From JBAUHN01 sp049680295 (GTDB taxonomy: Bacteria; Pseudomonadota; Alphaproteobacteria; Rhodobacterales; Rhodobacteraceae), in the NCBI GenBank assembly GCA_049680295.1, contig JBAUHN010000342.1, positions 1-21,999 on the forward strand: 21,999 nucleotides of DNA. The letters are read 5' to 3'. The position numbers and the translations under genes are program-made. Shown one piece after another: positions 1 through 6,978 of this stretch; positions within the stretch are counted from its first letter, which is position 1, and the number at the start of each line of letters is the position of its first letter. The notes below the pieces were generated by a model. That model had not been told where the DNA came from. It saw only the letters and a list, made by a program, of their open reading frames with translations, and searched no databases.

Positions 1-43
1 GGCTACGACCATGTGATAGTTTCTATTCTCCATTTTCTCGCCA

Positions 44-1042
44 CTACAGCGCCACCCGCGTCGCAAGTCCTTTTTTATCGGCAACGCGGGCTGCTACCGA
101 TGCCACGGCTAGATCCTGAAGCCCGACACCGGTGCCATCGAAAATTGTGATTTCTTCGGCACTGCTCCGACCGGGATGCGTGCGGTTGATCACTTCGCCG
201 ATGGGCGTGATGTCTGTTTCCTGGATGAGCCCTGAGCCAATCGCATGCTGGGCCTCGCCGATACTGATAGATTGCGCGATCTCATCGGTGAACGCGGTCG
301 CGCGGCCGAAGATTGCCGCATCGACTTCCATCTTGCCTTTGGTATCGGTGCCCATGCAGGCGATATGCGTGCCGGGTTTGATCCAATCGGCCATGATCAA
401 AGGCTCAAACGCGGACGTAATGGTGATAATCACATCCGCCTGCGCGCAGAGCTCTTCTTGCGTCACGGCCTCAAACGCCAGACCCAATTCCTCGACGACC
501 GCACCAAGGCGCGGCAACATGTCAGGATGGGGATTCCAGGCGACTACCTTTTCGATGCCGCGTTGTTCAACAGCAGCGCGCACCTGGAATGTGGATTGGT
601 GCCCCGCCCCGACCATGCCAAGAACCTTGCTGTCCTTGCGCGCCAGATGCGCGATAGACACCGCCGAGGAAGCTGCCGTGCGGACCGCCGTCAGATAGTT
701 TCCACCCACCAACGCTTTGAGTTGACCAGTGTCCGGGTCAAACAGAAAGATCGTGGATTGGTGGTTGGTCAGGCCCTTTGCCATGTTTCCCGGCCAAAAA
801 CCGCCTGATTTAACACCCAGCGCCTTGCCCGCTTTGTCAAAGCCCGATTTGAACCCGTAAAGCGCATCGGCATAGCCGATCGCCTCGCGGATCACCGGAA
901 AGTTATAGGCATCACCGCGCGCCATCGCGCCAAAAACGGCCTCGACCGCGTCAAAGGAATCTGCGCGGCTGACAACCTGGGCACAGACCTCTTCGCTGAC
1001 AATCAGAAGGCCTTCGTTCTCGGTTTTCTCATTCGCGGTCAT
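44..1042 (-). CDS. bhcD: Iminosuccinate reductase of the beta-hydroxyaspartate cycle (ornithine cyclodeaminase/mu-crystallin family)
   Basis: This 332-residue cytoplasmic enzyme closes the BHC by reducing iminosuccinate to L-aspartate with NAD(P)H, giving back the amino donor used by BhcA. The fold is that of ornithine cyclodeaminase/mu-crystallin. A Rossmann motif GAGHQS lies at residues 145-150, and the family substrate-site elements VKSGG (about 77-81) and RTAAS (about 121-125) are present. The specific role rests mainly on context: it is the last gene of a bhcA-bhcB-bhcC-bhcD array in the published order, with divergent bhcR. It is 83 nt downstream of bhcC, the widest gap in the operon, and that gap holds a strong hairpin. 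The ribosome binding site before the ATG at 1042 is weak, so the exact start is less certain than for the other bhc genes. From sequence alone it could be another OCD-family dehydrogenase. Confidence 0.9.
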   Translation of the reverse strand: MTANEKTENEGLLIVSEEVCAQVVSRADSFDAVEAVFGAMARGDAYNFPVIREAIGYADALYGFKSGFDKAGKALGVKSGGFWPGNMAKGLTNHQSTIFLFDPDTGQLKALVGGNYLTAVRTAASSAVSIAHLARKDSKVLGMVGAGHQSTFQVRAAVEQRGIEKVVAWNPHPDMLPRLGAVVEELGLAFEAVTQEELCAQADVIITITSAFEPLIMADWIKPGTHIACMGTDTKGKMEVDAAIFGRATAFTDEIAQSISIGEAQHAIGSGLIQETDITPIGEVINRTHPGRSSAEEITIFDGTGVGLQDLAVASVAARVADKKGLATRVAL

Positions 1043-1071
1043 CGAGTTGATCCATTCATTTTTGCTCTAAA

Positions 1072-1100
1072 GGCGCACCAATGGGAGAATTTGGTGCGCC
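1072..1100 (-). promoter_or_regulatory. Perfect 10-bp hairpin between bhcC and bhcD (possible attenuator or RNA-processing site)
   Basis: GGCGCACCAA at 1072-1081 is exactly complementary to TTGGTGCGCC at 1091-1100, with a 9-nt loop. On the minus (bhc transcript) strand the stem is followed directly by TTTAGAGCAAAAAT, which is too poor in T for a classical strong terminator. It lies after the bhcC stop and 29 nt before the bhcD start. It could act as a partial terminator, an mRNA-stability element protecting the upstream message, or a processing site. The hairpin is seen directly; its function is inferred. Confidence 0.55.
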
Positions 1101-1125
1101 CCAAAAGCCGGGGGGAAGTGTCGGC

Positions 1126-2289
1126 TTAGTAAGCTTTACCACGTGCGGATACGGGCCAGAGGGTCTCGACCTTGCCGCCACGCACGCCAACGTACCAGTC
1201 GTGCACGTTGCAGGTGGGGTCACAATGGCCCGGCACGAGCTTGAGCTTGTCGTTCACTTTCAATACGCCCTGCGCGTCTGCGACGACGCCGTGCTCATCG
1301 GAACATTTGACGTATTCGACATCCGTGCGGCCAAAGATCGTTGGCAACCCGCTGTCGACCGATTGCGCCTTTAGACCGGCATCAACGATCGCCTTGTCCG
1401 CTTTGGCGTGGCTCATCACCGAGGTCAGGATGAACAGCGCGTTCTCCCATTCACCCTCGTCAATCCGGTTGCCGTCCTTGTCTAGGATGCGGCCATAGTC
1501 GGCGTCCATAAAGGCGTAAGATCCGCATTGCAGTTCGTTGAACACACCGGATGAGCCTTCGAAGTAGTAGGACCCGGTGCCGCCACCGCCGACGATATCG
1601 CATTCCAACCCTTCGGCTTTCAGGGTGTCTACCGCGTCTCGGACCATGTCGATGGCGATGGCTGTCTTGCCCTTGCGTTCCTCATAGCTGTCCAGATGCT
1701 GCATCGCGCCCTGATAGGCTTGAATGCCTGCGAATTTCAGGCCGTCAGCGGCATCGATGGCTTTGGCCAACTCTACGACTTGTGGCGTGGTGGTCACGCC
1801 ACAGCGTCCGGCACCGCAGTCAATTTCCACCAGACATTCGATCTGGGTGCCATGTTTGACCGCAGCCGCGGACAGGTTTGGAATATTGTCCATGTCATCA
1901 ACACAGCAAATGGCCCGGGCACCCAGTTTTGGGATGCGGGCCAGACGGTCAATCTTTTCGGGCTGTGTTACTTGATTGGAGACCAGCACATCCTTGATGC
2001 CGCCACGCGCGAACACTTCGGCTTCTGATACCTTCTGGCAGCATACACCGCATGATCCGCCAAGGGTTTCCTGCAAAAGTGCTACATCAACGGATTTGTG
2101 CATCTTGCCATGCACGCGGTGGCGCATGCCGTGTGATTTCGCGTAATCACCCATCTTCTTGATGTTACGTTCCAGCGCATCAAGGTCCAGCACCAATGAG
2201 GGCGTCTGGATATCAGCTTCATCCATGCCAATGGATGCCGGGATGTCGTAACCTACCTCGAAGTCTTCCAGCTTTACCCGCGTATTCAT
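1126..2289 (-). CDS. bhcC: Beta-hydroxyaspartate aldolase (fold type III PLP enzyme, D-threonine aldolase family)
   Basis: This cytoplasmic 387-residue enzyme condenses glycine with glyoxylate to give beta-hydroxyaspartate, the carbon-joining step of the BHC. The family features are the N-terminal alanine-racemase-like barrel with the PLP lysine in VHGKMHKS (about K62), and the C-terminal metal-binding PGHCD motif (His and Asp ligands for a divalent cation, as in D-threonine aldolase). A longer reading frame begins at 2319. The ATG at 2289 is chosen because it has an AAGGAG site 7 nt upstream, and the longer form would overlap the end of bhcB. From this start there is a 14-nt gap after bhcB, consistent with one operon. 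Without context it would be annotated as a D-threonine aldolase or D-serine dehydratase-like protein. Confidence 0.93.
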   Translation of the reverse strand: MNTRVKLEDFEVGYDIPASIGMDEADIQTPSLVLDLDALERNIKKMGDYAKSHGMRHRVHGKMHKSVDVALLQETLGGSCGVCCQKVSEAEVFARGGIKDVLVSNQVTQPEKIDRLARIPKLGARAICCVDDMDNIPNLSAAAVKHGTQIECLVEIDCGAGRCGVTTTPQVVELAKAIDAADGLKFAGIQAYQGAMQHLDSYEERKGKTAIAIDMVRDAVDTLKAEGLECDIVGGGGTGSYYFEGSSGVFNELQCGSYAFMDADYGRILDKDGNRIDEGEWENALFILTSVMSHAKADKAIVDAGLKAQSVDSGLPTIFGRTDVEYVKCSDEHGVVADAQGVLKVNDKLKLVPGHCDPTCNVHDWYVGVRGGKVETLWPVSARGKAY

Positions 2290-2296
2290 ATCTTTG

Positions 2297-2302
2297 CTCC
2301 TT
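2297..2302 (-). promoter_or_regulatory. Ribosome binding site deciding the bhcC start
   Basis: AAGGAG on the minus strand, 7 nt before the ATG at 2289, supports that codon over the in-frame upstream start at 2319. Confidence 0.7.
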
Positions 2303-2303
2303 C

Positions 2304-3278
2304 TCAGCCCGTGATCCACGGGAGTTTATCCAAATCCACATTGCCGCCAGTGACGATGACGCCAACCCGCTTGCCGGCAAAAATGTCAGGGTTCTTAAGA
2401 ATGACGGCCAGCGGCACAGCACAGCTGGGTTCCATCACGATTTTCATACGTTGCCAGGTCAGCTTCATCGCATCGATGATTTCCTGCTCGCTGGCGGTCA
2501 GCACATCCTCTACGAATTGCGACACAAAGTGCCAGGTGTTCTCTTTCAGTGGCACCTTGAGGCCGTCTGCCACAGTCACTGGCGCATCGTCGGCAATGAT
2601 ATGACCTGCGTGAAAGGACCGGGCCGCATCGTCAGCCTGTTCCGGTTCGGCTGCGTAGATCTTGATATGCGGCGCAAGGTTCGACAACGTGAGGCACGTA
2701 CCCGAAATCATGCCGCCACCGCCGATTGGGGCGACAACTATATCCAGATCACCGATCTCTTCGATCAATTCCAAAGAACAGGTCCCCTGCCCCGCGATCA
2801 CGCGCGGGTCGTTATAGGGATGCACAAATTCCGCACCGGTTCTGGCCTGTACTTCGGCAAAAACCGCCTCGCGGCTGGTTGTCGATGGCTCACATTCCGT
2901 GACAATCCCACCATAGCCCTTCACCGCGTCCTTCTTGGCTTGCGGTGCGGTCCGCGGCATAACGACGTGACACGGAATGCCACGTCGCCCAGCCGCATAA
3001 GATAAGGACAGCGCGTGGTTGCCCGACGAATGCGTCGCCACCCCATTCTTGGCCTGTTCATCCGTCAGCCCAAAAACAGCATTCGACGCGCCGCGCACCT
3101 TGAACGCGCCCGCTTTCTGGAAGTTCTCGCATTTGAAGAACATGGTCGCGCCAGAAAGCTCATCCAGATAACTTGAGGTTAGCACGGGCGTCTTGTGGAT
3201 ATATGGCTTGATCCGCGCATGCGCCTCACGAACATCATCAATGCCCAGATCCTGACCAGTAGAGTTTATGTCAAGCAA
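2304..3278 (-). CDS. bhcB: Beta-hydroxyaspartate dehydratase (fold type II PLP enzyme, serine/threonine dehydratase family)
   Basis: This cytoplasmic 324-residue enzyme removes water from beta-hydroxyaspartate to give iminosuccinate, the substrate of BhcD. It has the layout of serine racemase and threonine dehydratase: PLP-binding lysine in GAFKVRGA (K60), SSGNHA at 84-89, and the phosphate-binding glycine loop PIGGGG ending at residue 189. The length is normal for the catalytic domain and there is no ACT regulatory domain. The start is TTG at 3278, preceded by AGGGGGA about 6 nt upstream; no suitable ATG lies before the conserved N-terminus. The gene starts 11 nt after bhcA ends and is followed 14 nt later by bhcC. 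The assignment over threonine dehydratase comes from the intact bhcABCD order. Confidence 0.92.
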   Translation of the reverse strand: MLDINSTGQDLGIDDVREAHARIKPYIHKTPVLTSSYLDELSGATMFFKCENFQKAGAFKVRGASNAVFGLTDEQAKNGVATHSSGNHALSLSYAAGRRGIPCHVVMPRTAPQAKKDAVKGYGGIVTECEPSTTSREAVFAEVQARTGAEFVHPYNDPRVIAGQGTCSLELIEEIGDLDIVVAPIGGGGMISGTCLTLSNLAPHIKIYAAEPEQADDAARSFHAGHIIADDAPVTVADGLKVPLKENTWHFVSQFVEDVLTASEQEIIDAMKLTWQRMKIVMEPSCAVPLAVILKNPDIFAGKRVGVIVTGGNVDLDKLPWITG

Positions 3279-3289
3279 TGGTCTTCCCC

Positions 3290-4480
3290 CTACGCAGCAG
3301 CGCGAACAGCAGTTGATCGGCTGGTCCGGAAGTATTCCTGCGCCGCCGTCACGCCACTGCCCAGTTCGACTGGATAATCGAGATCGGCCATTGCCATTTC
3401 GATTGTGGCAAGACCCGACAAAACCATGACATCTGTCAAACTGCCCAAGTGCCCGATACGGAACGCTTTGCCGTTCATCTCGCCAAGGCCGACGCCAAAC
3501 GAGACACCATAGGCATTGAAGGCCTGATCCGTCAGCTTGTTACTGTCCAATCCGTCAGGTACGAAAATTGCGCTGACTGTGTCAGAGTAAAGCTCAGGTG
3601 ACTGTGCCACGAGCTTTAGCCCCCAGGCATCAACGGCGCGGCGGACACCTTCGGCCAGCCGGTGGTGGCGGGCATACACATTGTCGAGGCCTTCCTCGAA
3701 CAGCATCTTAAGGCTTTCGCGCATGCCGTAGATCAACTGCAACGGCGGCGTATAGGGGAAGCCGCCTGATGCATTGGCCTTCATCATATCGCGAAAATCA
3801 AAGAAGGTGCGGTGCAGCTGTGCCGTTTCCATCATCGAAAGCGCCTTGGGGCTGACCCCAAGGATCGCCATACCAGTCGTAAGCATAAAGCCCTTTTGGG
3901 AACCAGCCACCGCAATATCAACGCCCCAGTCATCCATTCGGAAGTCCATTGAGCCGAGCGAACTGACGCAGTCCACGAACAACATCGCGGGATGAGTGGA
4001 GGCATCCATGGCCGCGCGTACCGCTGCGATGTCAGATTTGACGCCTGTGGCCGTTTCATTGTGTGTGACAAGAACGGCCTTGATCTCATGGGCCTTGTCG
4101 GCGGAGAGGGCCGCCTCAAACTTGTCCGCCGGTGCACCGCTACCCCAAGGGCATTCGATGACCTGGACGTTCAGTCCGTGCCGATCGCATAGGTCAATCC
4201 AACGATGGCTGAACATGCCGTACCGCGCGACAAGAACCTTGTCGCCAGGACTGAGTGTGTTGCAAATCGCTGCTTCCCAACCACCGGTGCCGCTTGCTGG
4301 GAAGGTGATGACCGTGCCTTCGCTGGTGCGAAATACCTTCTTGGTGTCCTCAAGGACAGGGGCAAAGGTTTCGACGAAATCAGGTGCGCGGTGGTCCTTG
4401 GTTTGGACCTGCATGGCCAACCTAAGCCGATCTGGGATATTCGTGGGACCCGGGATAAAGATTGGGTTCTGATCTGACAT
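3290..4480 (-). CDS. bhcA: L-aspartate:glyoxylate aminotransferase (class V aminotransferase)
   Basis: This 396-residue PLP enzyme transfers the amino group of L-aspartate to glyoxylate, yielding oxaloacetate (the net product of the BHC) and glycine (the substrate of BhcC). The alanine-glyoxylate/serine-glyoxylate aminotransferase fold is clear: N-terminal PGPTNIP, SGTGGWEA (about 63-70) for cofactor phosphate, FVDCVSS with D170 facing the PLP ring, and the Schiff-base lysine in AGSQKG (K196). It is the first gene of the operon, with AGGAGG at 4488-4493 seven nt before the ATG and a promoter candidate just upstream. The closest alternative would be serine-glyoxylate aminotransferase of the serine cycle, but the three following genes make the BHC assignment strong. 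Confidence 0.93.
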   Translation of the reverse strand: MSDQNPIFIPGPTNIPDRLRLAMQVQTKDHRAPDFVETFAPVLEDTKKVFRTSEGTVITFPASGTGGWEAAICNTLSPGDKVLVARYGMFSHRWIDLCDRHGLNVQVIECPWGSGAPADKFEAALSADKAHEIKAVLVTHNETATGVKSDIAAVRAAMDASTHPAMLFVDCVSSLGSMDFRMDDWGVDIAVAGSQKGFMLTTGMAILGVSPKALSMMETAQLHRTFFDFRDMMKANASGGFPYTPPLQLIYGMRESLKMLFEEGLDNVYARHHRLAEGVRRAVDAWGLKLVAQSPELYSDTVSAIFVPDGLDSNKLTDQAFNAYGVSFGVGLGEMNGKAFRIGHLGSLTDVMVLSGLATIEMAMADLDYPVELGSGVTAAQEYFRTSRSTAVRAAA

Positions 4481-4506
4481 CGTGCATCCTCCTGCCTAAT
4501 GGCTTC

Positions 4507-4534
4507 AGTATAGGAGCGCCCAAGAACCTTGCAA
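4507..4534 (-). promoter_or_regulatory. Sigma-70-type promoter candidate for bhcABCD
   Basis: Read on the minus strand, TTGCAA (4534-4529) is followed after 16 nt by TATACT (4512-4507). These match the -35 consensus at 4 of 6 and the -10 consensus at 5 of 6 positions. The predicted transcript start near 4500 leaves a leader of about 20 nt that includes the AGGAGG site of bhcA. The -35 box touches the first of the AT-rich palindromes, a placement that suits control by BhcR. This was found by eye and not experimentally mapped. Confidence 0.5.
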
Positions 4535-4593
4535 TTTTATCGTAAAATAATTTCACGAAATCTTTTTTTTCGTAAAGCACTGAAAATATTCAG
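4535..4593. promoter_or_regulatory. AT-rich palindrome cluster, candidate BhcR operator region
   Basis: Three short inverted repeats lie in a strongly AT-rich stretch: TTTTA-TCG-TAAAA (4535-4547), ATTTC-AC-GAAAT (4550-4561) and CTGAA-AATA-TTCAG (4580-4593). TCGTAAA is also repeated directly at 4540 and 4570. IclR-family dimers usually bind short inverted repeats near the divergent promoter they control. AT-rich DNA gives chance palindromes easily, so which element is the operator is an inference. Confidence 0.45.
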
Positions 4594-4612
4594 TAAAAGT
4601 TTTCCCCAAAAT

Positions 4613-4645
4613 GCGACATATTCAAGCTTTCAAAAAATGTGTCGC
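4613..4645. promoter_or_regulatory. Inverted repeat near the bhcR start, possible autoregulatory site
   Basis: GCGACA (4613-4618) and TGTCGC (4640-4645) form perfect 6-bp arms separated by 21 nt, lying 32-64 nt before the bhcR start codon. The arms are GC-rich within AT-rich surroundings. The spacing is long for one dimer site. It could be two half-sites, or a chance match. Confidence 0.3.
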
Positions 4646-4676
4646 CATGATGGGCCCAATATTGTAGGAATCACAC

Positions 4677-5531
4677 ATGGACGAAACACCGTTGAAACCA
4701 GAGAAGAGAAAACGTGGCAGGCCAAAGTCTGCGTTTAACGATGGCACTCCCGAAACTCTGCAATCCGTCGAGCGCGCACTTGCCGTTTTGACGGCTGTTT
4801 CGCAACTGGGACGCACCACGTTATCCGATCTCTCCCTTTCCATGGGCATTCCGACAGCCACTGCCCATAAAATCCTGACGACATTGCACAAATGCGACTA
4901 CCTCGCCTATGACGAAGACACGCAGGACTGGATGATCGGCATCGAGGCCTATCGGACCGGTACTTCCTTTCTGAGCCAAAGCACACTGACCGAAGTCGGA
5001 CGCAAGGTCATGCGCAAGCTGGCGAAAGAGACCGGCGAAACGGCAAATCTAGCGGTTCATGATAAGTTCGAAGTTGTCTTCATTGGACAGATCGAGACAA
5101 CCAATCCAATCAGGGCCTTCTTTCCGCCTGGCACACGCACTGCCATGCACGCATCTGGGGCAGGAAAGGCAATTCTTTCAGCCATTCCCGAAGATCAGGT
5201 TCGCAATTTGTTAGAGATTTCGGGTCTTGAGCGGTTCACAGAACACACAATTATTTCGCCCACCTCATTGTTCAGCGAACTGGCCGCAGCGCGCGAACTG
5301 GGTTGGTCAGCAGATCAGGAAGAGCGATACTTGGGTATGTCGTGTATTGGCGGCGTCATCTTTGATCGAAATGAACAGCCACTTGCAGCTGTGTCCATCT
5401 CGGGTCCAAACAGCCGGTTCACCAAAGCAAAAATCCCAGAATTTGGCATAACAGTTGCAAAGGCAGCGTCCGAGATTACCCGCCTAACAGGTGGGCGTCC
5501 TCCAGATGATTGGCCAAGTGGCGATGACTGA
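4677..5531 (+). CDS. bhcR: IclR-family transcriptional regulator of the bhc operon
   Basis: This 284-residue regulator is divergent from bhcABCD. In the characterised Paracoccus system BhcR binds the bhc promoter and responds to glyoxylate; the same role is inferred here from gene order. A winged helix-turn-helix occupies about residues 27-90 (SVERALAVL, LSDLSLSMG, TATAHKILTTL). The C-terminal IclR effector domain spans about 95-275 and contains the typical ASGAGKAIL and the GMSCIGGVIFD stretch. The N-terminus carries KRKRGRPK (residues 10-17), a basic AT-hook-like motif ahead of the HTH. AGGAA before the ATG at 4677 supports the start. The next gene in the same direction, an aspartate dehydrogenase, begins 144 nt downstream. 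Confidence 0.91.
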   Translation: MDETPLKPEKRKRGRPKSAFNDGTPETLQSVERALAVLTAVSQLGRTTLSDLSLSMGIPTATAHKILTTLHKCDYLAYDEDTQDWMIGIEAYRTGTSFLSQSTLTEVGRKVMRKLAKETGETANLAVHDKFEVVFIGQIETTNPIRAFFPPGTRTAMHASGAGKAILSAIPEDQVRNLLEISGLERFTEHTIISPTSLFSELAAARELGWSADQEERYLGMSCIGGVIFDRNEQPLAAVSISGPNSRFTKAKIPEFGITVAKAASEITRLTGGRPPDDWPSGDD

Positions 5532-5545
5532 TAGTCTTCGTGTGA

Positions 5546-5570
5546 TCGCGCAAATTGGTTTGTAGCGCGA
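5546..5570 (+). terminator. Weak hairpin after bhcR
   Basis: TCGCGC (5546-5551) and GCGCGA (5565-5570) can pair around a 13-nt loop. A TTTTT run begins 11 nt after the stem. The stem is short and the T-run is not adjacent, so this is at best a weak terminator between bhcR and the aspartate dehydrogenase gene. Confidence 0.25.
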
Positions 5571-5664
5571 CGAGCCAGAATTTTTGTGCGATTTTCACGG
5601 GAAGCACTCCGGCCGTCCTAGAGGCTGATGATTGCGATGCAGTTTCCGTTCACTCGAAAGAACC

Positions 5665-5669
5665 AGGAG
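5665..5669 (+). promoter_or_regulatory. Ribosome binding site deciding the aspartate dehydrogenase start
   Basis: AGGAG ends 6 nt before the ATG at 5676, which is followed at once by the Rossmann beta-strand. The in-frame ATG at 5628 lacks such a site. Confidence 0.7.
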
Positions 5670-5675
5670 AACAAA

Positions 5676-6455
5676 ATGAGCATTGCCATTCTTGGCGCCG
5701 GAGCGATGGCGCAATACGTTTTGCAAAGTTGCGCCGCGCGAAATCATCCTCTCTCCTGCCAGATCGTGCGGCCTGGAAAAGAAACGCTCGAAACTGGCGT
5801 CTTGCAAGTCAGTTCCGTCGCGGAACTACCGGTTGGAACGTCATTGCTTGTAGACTGTGCCGGGCACCAAGGCCTCGAAGAACACGGTCCTGATGCCTTG
5901 CGGCGTGGAATTGATGTCTTGACTGTATCAATTGGTGCCTTGGCAGACCAATCCGTACTGGATGTGCTCGAAGCGGCAGCAAAGGAGGGTGGCTCGAAGT
6001 TGCAGCTCGCCAGCGGCGCACTCGGGTCGCTCGATGTCTTGCGTGCTGCGGCCACTGGTGGAATTGATCACGTGAGTTATCGCGGACGTAAACCGCCCGC
6101 CGGATGGCGCGGGTCCCCTGCAGAGAAATTGCTTGATCTTGATAACATGGGGCGCGAGGCTGTCGTGCATTTTTCCGGAACCGCACGCGAGGCCGCCCTT
6201 GCATACCCAAAAAACGCCAACGTTGCAGCCGCTGTTGCGCTTGCCGGTGTTGGCCTAGACGCCACAACGGTCGAACTGATCGCAGATCCACAAGCGGCTG
6301 GAAATACACACGAAGTCAGTGCATCTGGCACATTTGGAACCATGGAATTCTCGATTGTCGGGAAGGGGTTGCCGGACAATCCACGCACCTCTGCGCTTGC
6401 GGCGATGAGCGTCGTTGCTGCCATCATCGAACGGAAAAGTCTGGTACAGTTTTAG
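5676..6455 (+). CDS. nadX: L-aspartate dehydrogenase, NadX/DUF108 family
   Basis: This 259-residue cytoplasmic oxidoreductase belongs to the family that interconverts L-aspartate and iminosuccinate with NAD(P). The N-terminal Rossmann motif GAGAMA is at residues 7-12. The C-terminal DUF108 domain has PPAGWRGSPAE (about 140-150), YPKNANVAAAVALAG (about 177-191) and the expected catalytic histidine in NTHEV (H212). The ATG at 5676 is chosen over 5628 because of AGGAG 6 nt upstream and because the conserved fold starts immediately. In many bacteria such enzymes feed NAD synthesis. Here no nadA or nadC is visible, and the gene lies beside a pathway whose last step is iminosuccinate reduction. It may back up BhcD or drain aspartate; this role is inferred. 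It is on the bhcR strand and may or may not share its transcript. Confidence 0.8.
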   Translation: MSIAILGAGAMAQYVLQSCAARNHPLSCQIVRPGKETLETGVLQVSSVAELPVGTSLLVDCAGHQGLEEHGPDALRRGIDVLTVSIGALADQSVLDVLEAAAKEGGSKLQLASGALGSLDVLRAAATGGIDHVSYRGRKPPAGWRGSPAEKLLDLDNMGREAVVHFSGTAREAALAYPKNANVAAAVALAGVGLDATTVELIADPQAAGNTHEVSASGTFGTMEFSIVGKGLPDNPRTSALAAMSVVAAIIERKSLVQF

Positions 6456-6690
6456 TCCGGGCGAAGTAGCAAAGATGTGTAACCGCCTATGCTCCCAGAA
6501 TTTCCGCTGATACTGCAAACTTTCTGCCAAGGATGATTTTCTCGGTAATGTTTGCCAAAGCAATAAGCAGTCTTCACATAAGCGGGCTGCTAAGCCTTGC
6601 CAACCTCAGCGCCAAGGGTCACACTTCTGCTTTGCAAACCCGGTGACATTTCTACTTGGTTGCAACAAATCTCACCTCTTCGGGTCCCTT
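6456..6690. other. Non-coding junction between the BHC locus and the transfer region
   Basis: No convincing gene, tRNA or insertion sequence is visible here; possible short frames lack ribosome binding sites and family resemblance. The stretch separates the last metabolic gene from the first transfer-associated gene. It contains one imperfect inverted repeat, listed separately. If the metabolic block was inserted into a plasmid or element, one edge should be near here, but no clear direct repeat or attachment site was recognised. Confidence 0.5.
6632..6665 (-). repeat. Imperfect inverted repeat downstream of the small exported-protein gene
   Basis: TTGCAAACC (6632-6640) pairs with GGTTGCAA (6658-6665) apart from one bulged A, around a 17-nt spacer. 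It lies 26 nt beyond the stop of the minus-strand gene ending at 6691, so it could end that transcript. There is no adjacent T-run on either strand, and a protein-binding site or chance are alternatives. Confidence 0.3.
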
Positions 6691-6978
6691 TCATTCACCA
6701 GTAATTTGGAGAAATCTCCCATATTCCTGGCTGACTTCTCGTGCCTCCTCAAAGGCCCGCGCCCTCTCTTCTTCAAGGCATCTGAAGTAACTTTGGATGT
6801 CGGCAATATAGTTCTCGAAGTCTCGACCAATCAGATCGCGATACTCTTGAACATCTTGCGGATCGGTCGGCACAAACGGTCTCTCCGGAGCATAGCAGGT
6901 TTGACCATTTGCCTGCCCCGCCAACAGAATCAACAAAAATCCTGAGCTGAGAATGTGGCTGCCTGTCCGATTGTGCAT
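6691..6978 (-). CDS. Small exported protein of unknown function, divergent from the virB operon
   Basis: This 95-residue product is not assigned to a named family. The first 25 or so residues form a signal peptide (SSGFLLILLAG followed by a likely cut after QANG). The mature part of about 70 residues begins near TCYAPERPFVP and continues as a charged, probably helical segment with a second cysteine (YFRCLEEERARAF). The two cysteines could form one periplasmic disulfide. ATG at 6978 is preferred because GAAGGA lies 8 nt upstream; a TTG at 6984 is too close to that site. It is transcribed away from the virB operon across a 118-nt gap, so both may be read from one regulatory region. Its position suggests a transfer-associated envelope protein, possibly in entry exclusion or channel assembly, but this is unproven. 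Confidence 0.65.
   Translation of the reverse strand: MHNRTGSHILSSGFLLILLAGQANGQTCYAPERPFVPTDPQDVQEYRDLIGRDFENYIADIQSYFRCLEEERARAFEEAREVSQEYGRFLQITGE

Noticed and set aside
1081..2028. Plus-strand open frames opposite bhcC and the bhcC-bhcD gap
   Set aside because: They lie antisense to a well-supported PLP enzyme, have no ribosome binding sites or family features, and are expected in GC-rich DNA.
2196..3005. 269-codon plus-strand open frame opposite bhcB and the end of bhcC
   Set aside because: It is long, but the minus strand carries two intact catalytic-site-bearing enzymes; the antisense translation is compositionally odd and has no domain.
4535..4593. CRISPR-like or iteron array in the bhcA-bhcR intergenic region
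   Set aside because: The palindromes differ in sequence and spacing and the region is under 100 bp; they fit short regulatory sites or AT-rich chance matches.
44..5531. Treating the bhcABCD-bhcR cluster itself as an undescribed pathway
   Set aside because: The enzyme families, gene order and divergent IclR regulator match the described beta-hydroxyaspartate cycle. Only its setting and the neighbouring nadX-type gene are unusual.
5809..6427. Minus-strand open frames opposite the aspartate dehydrogenase
   Set aside because: Arg/His/Gln-rich low-quality translations without start signals; the plus strand encodes a complete NadX-type enzyme.
6643..6945. Plus-strand open frame opposite the small exported-protein gene
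   Set aside because: No ribosome binding site. The minus-strand frame has a signal peptide, paired cysteines and a GAAGGA site, so it is preferred.
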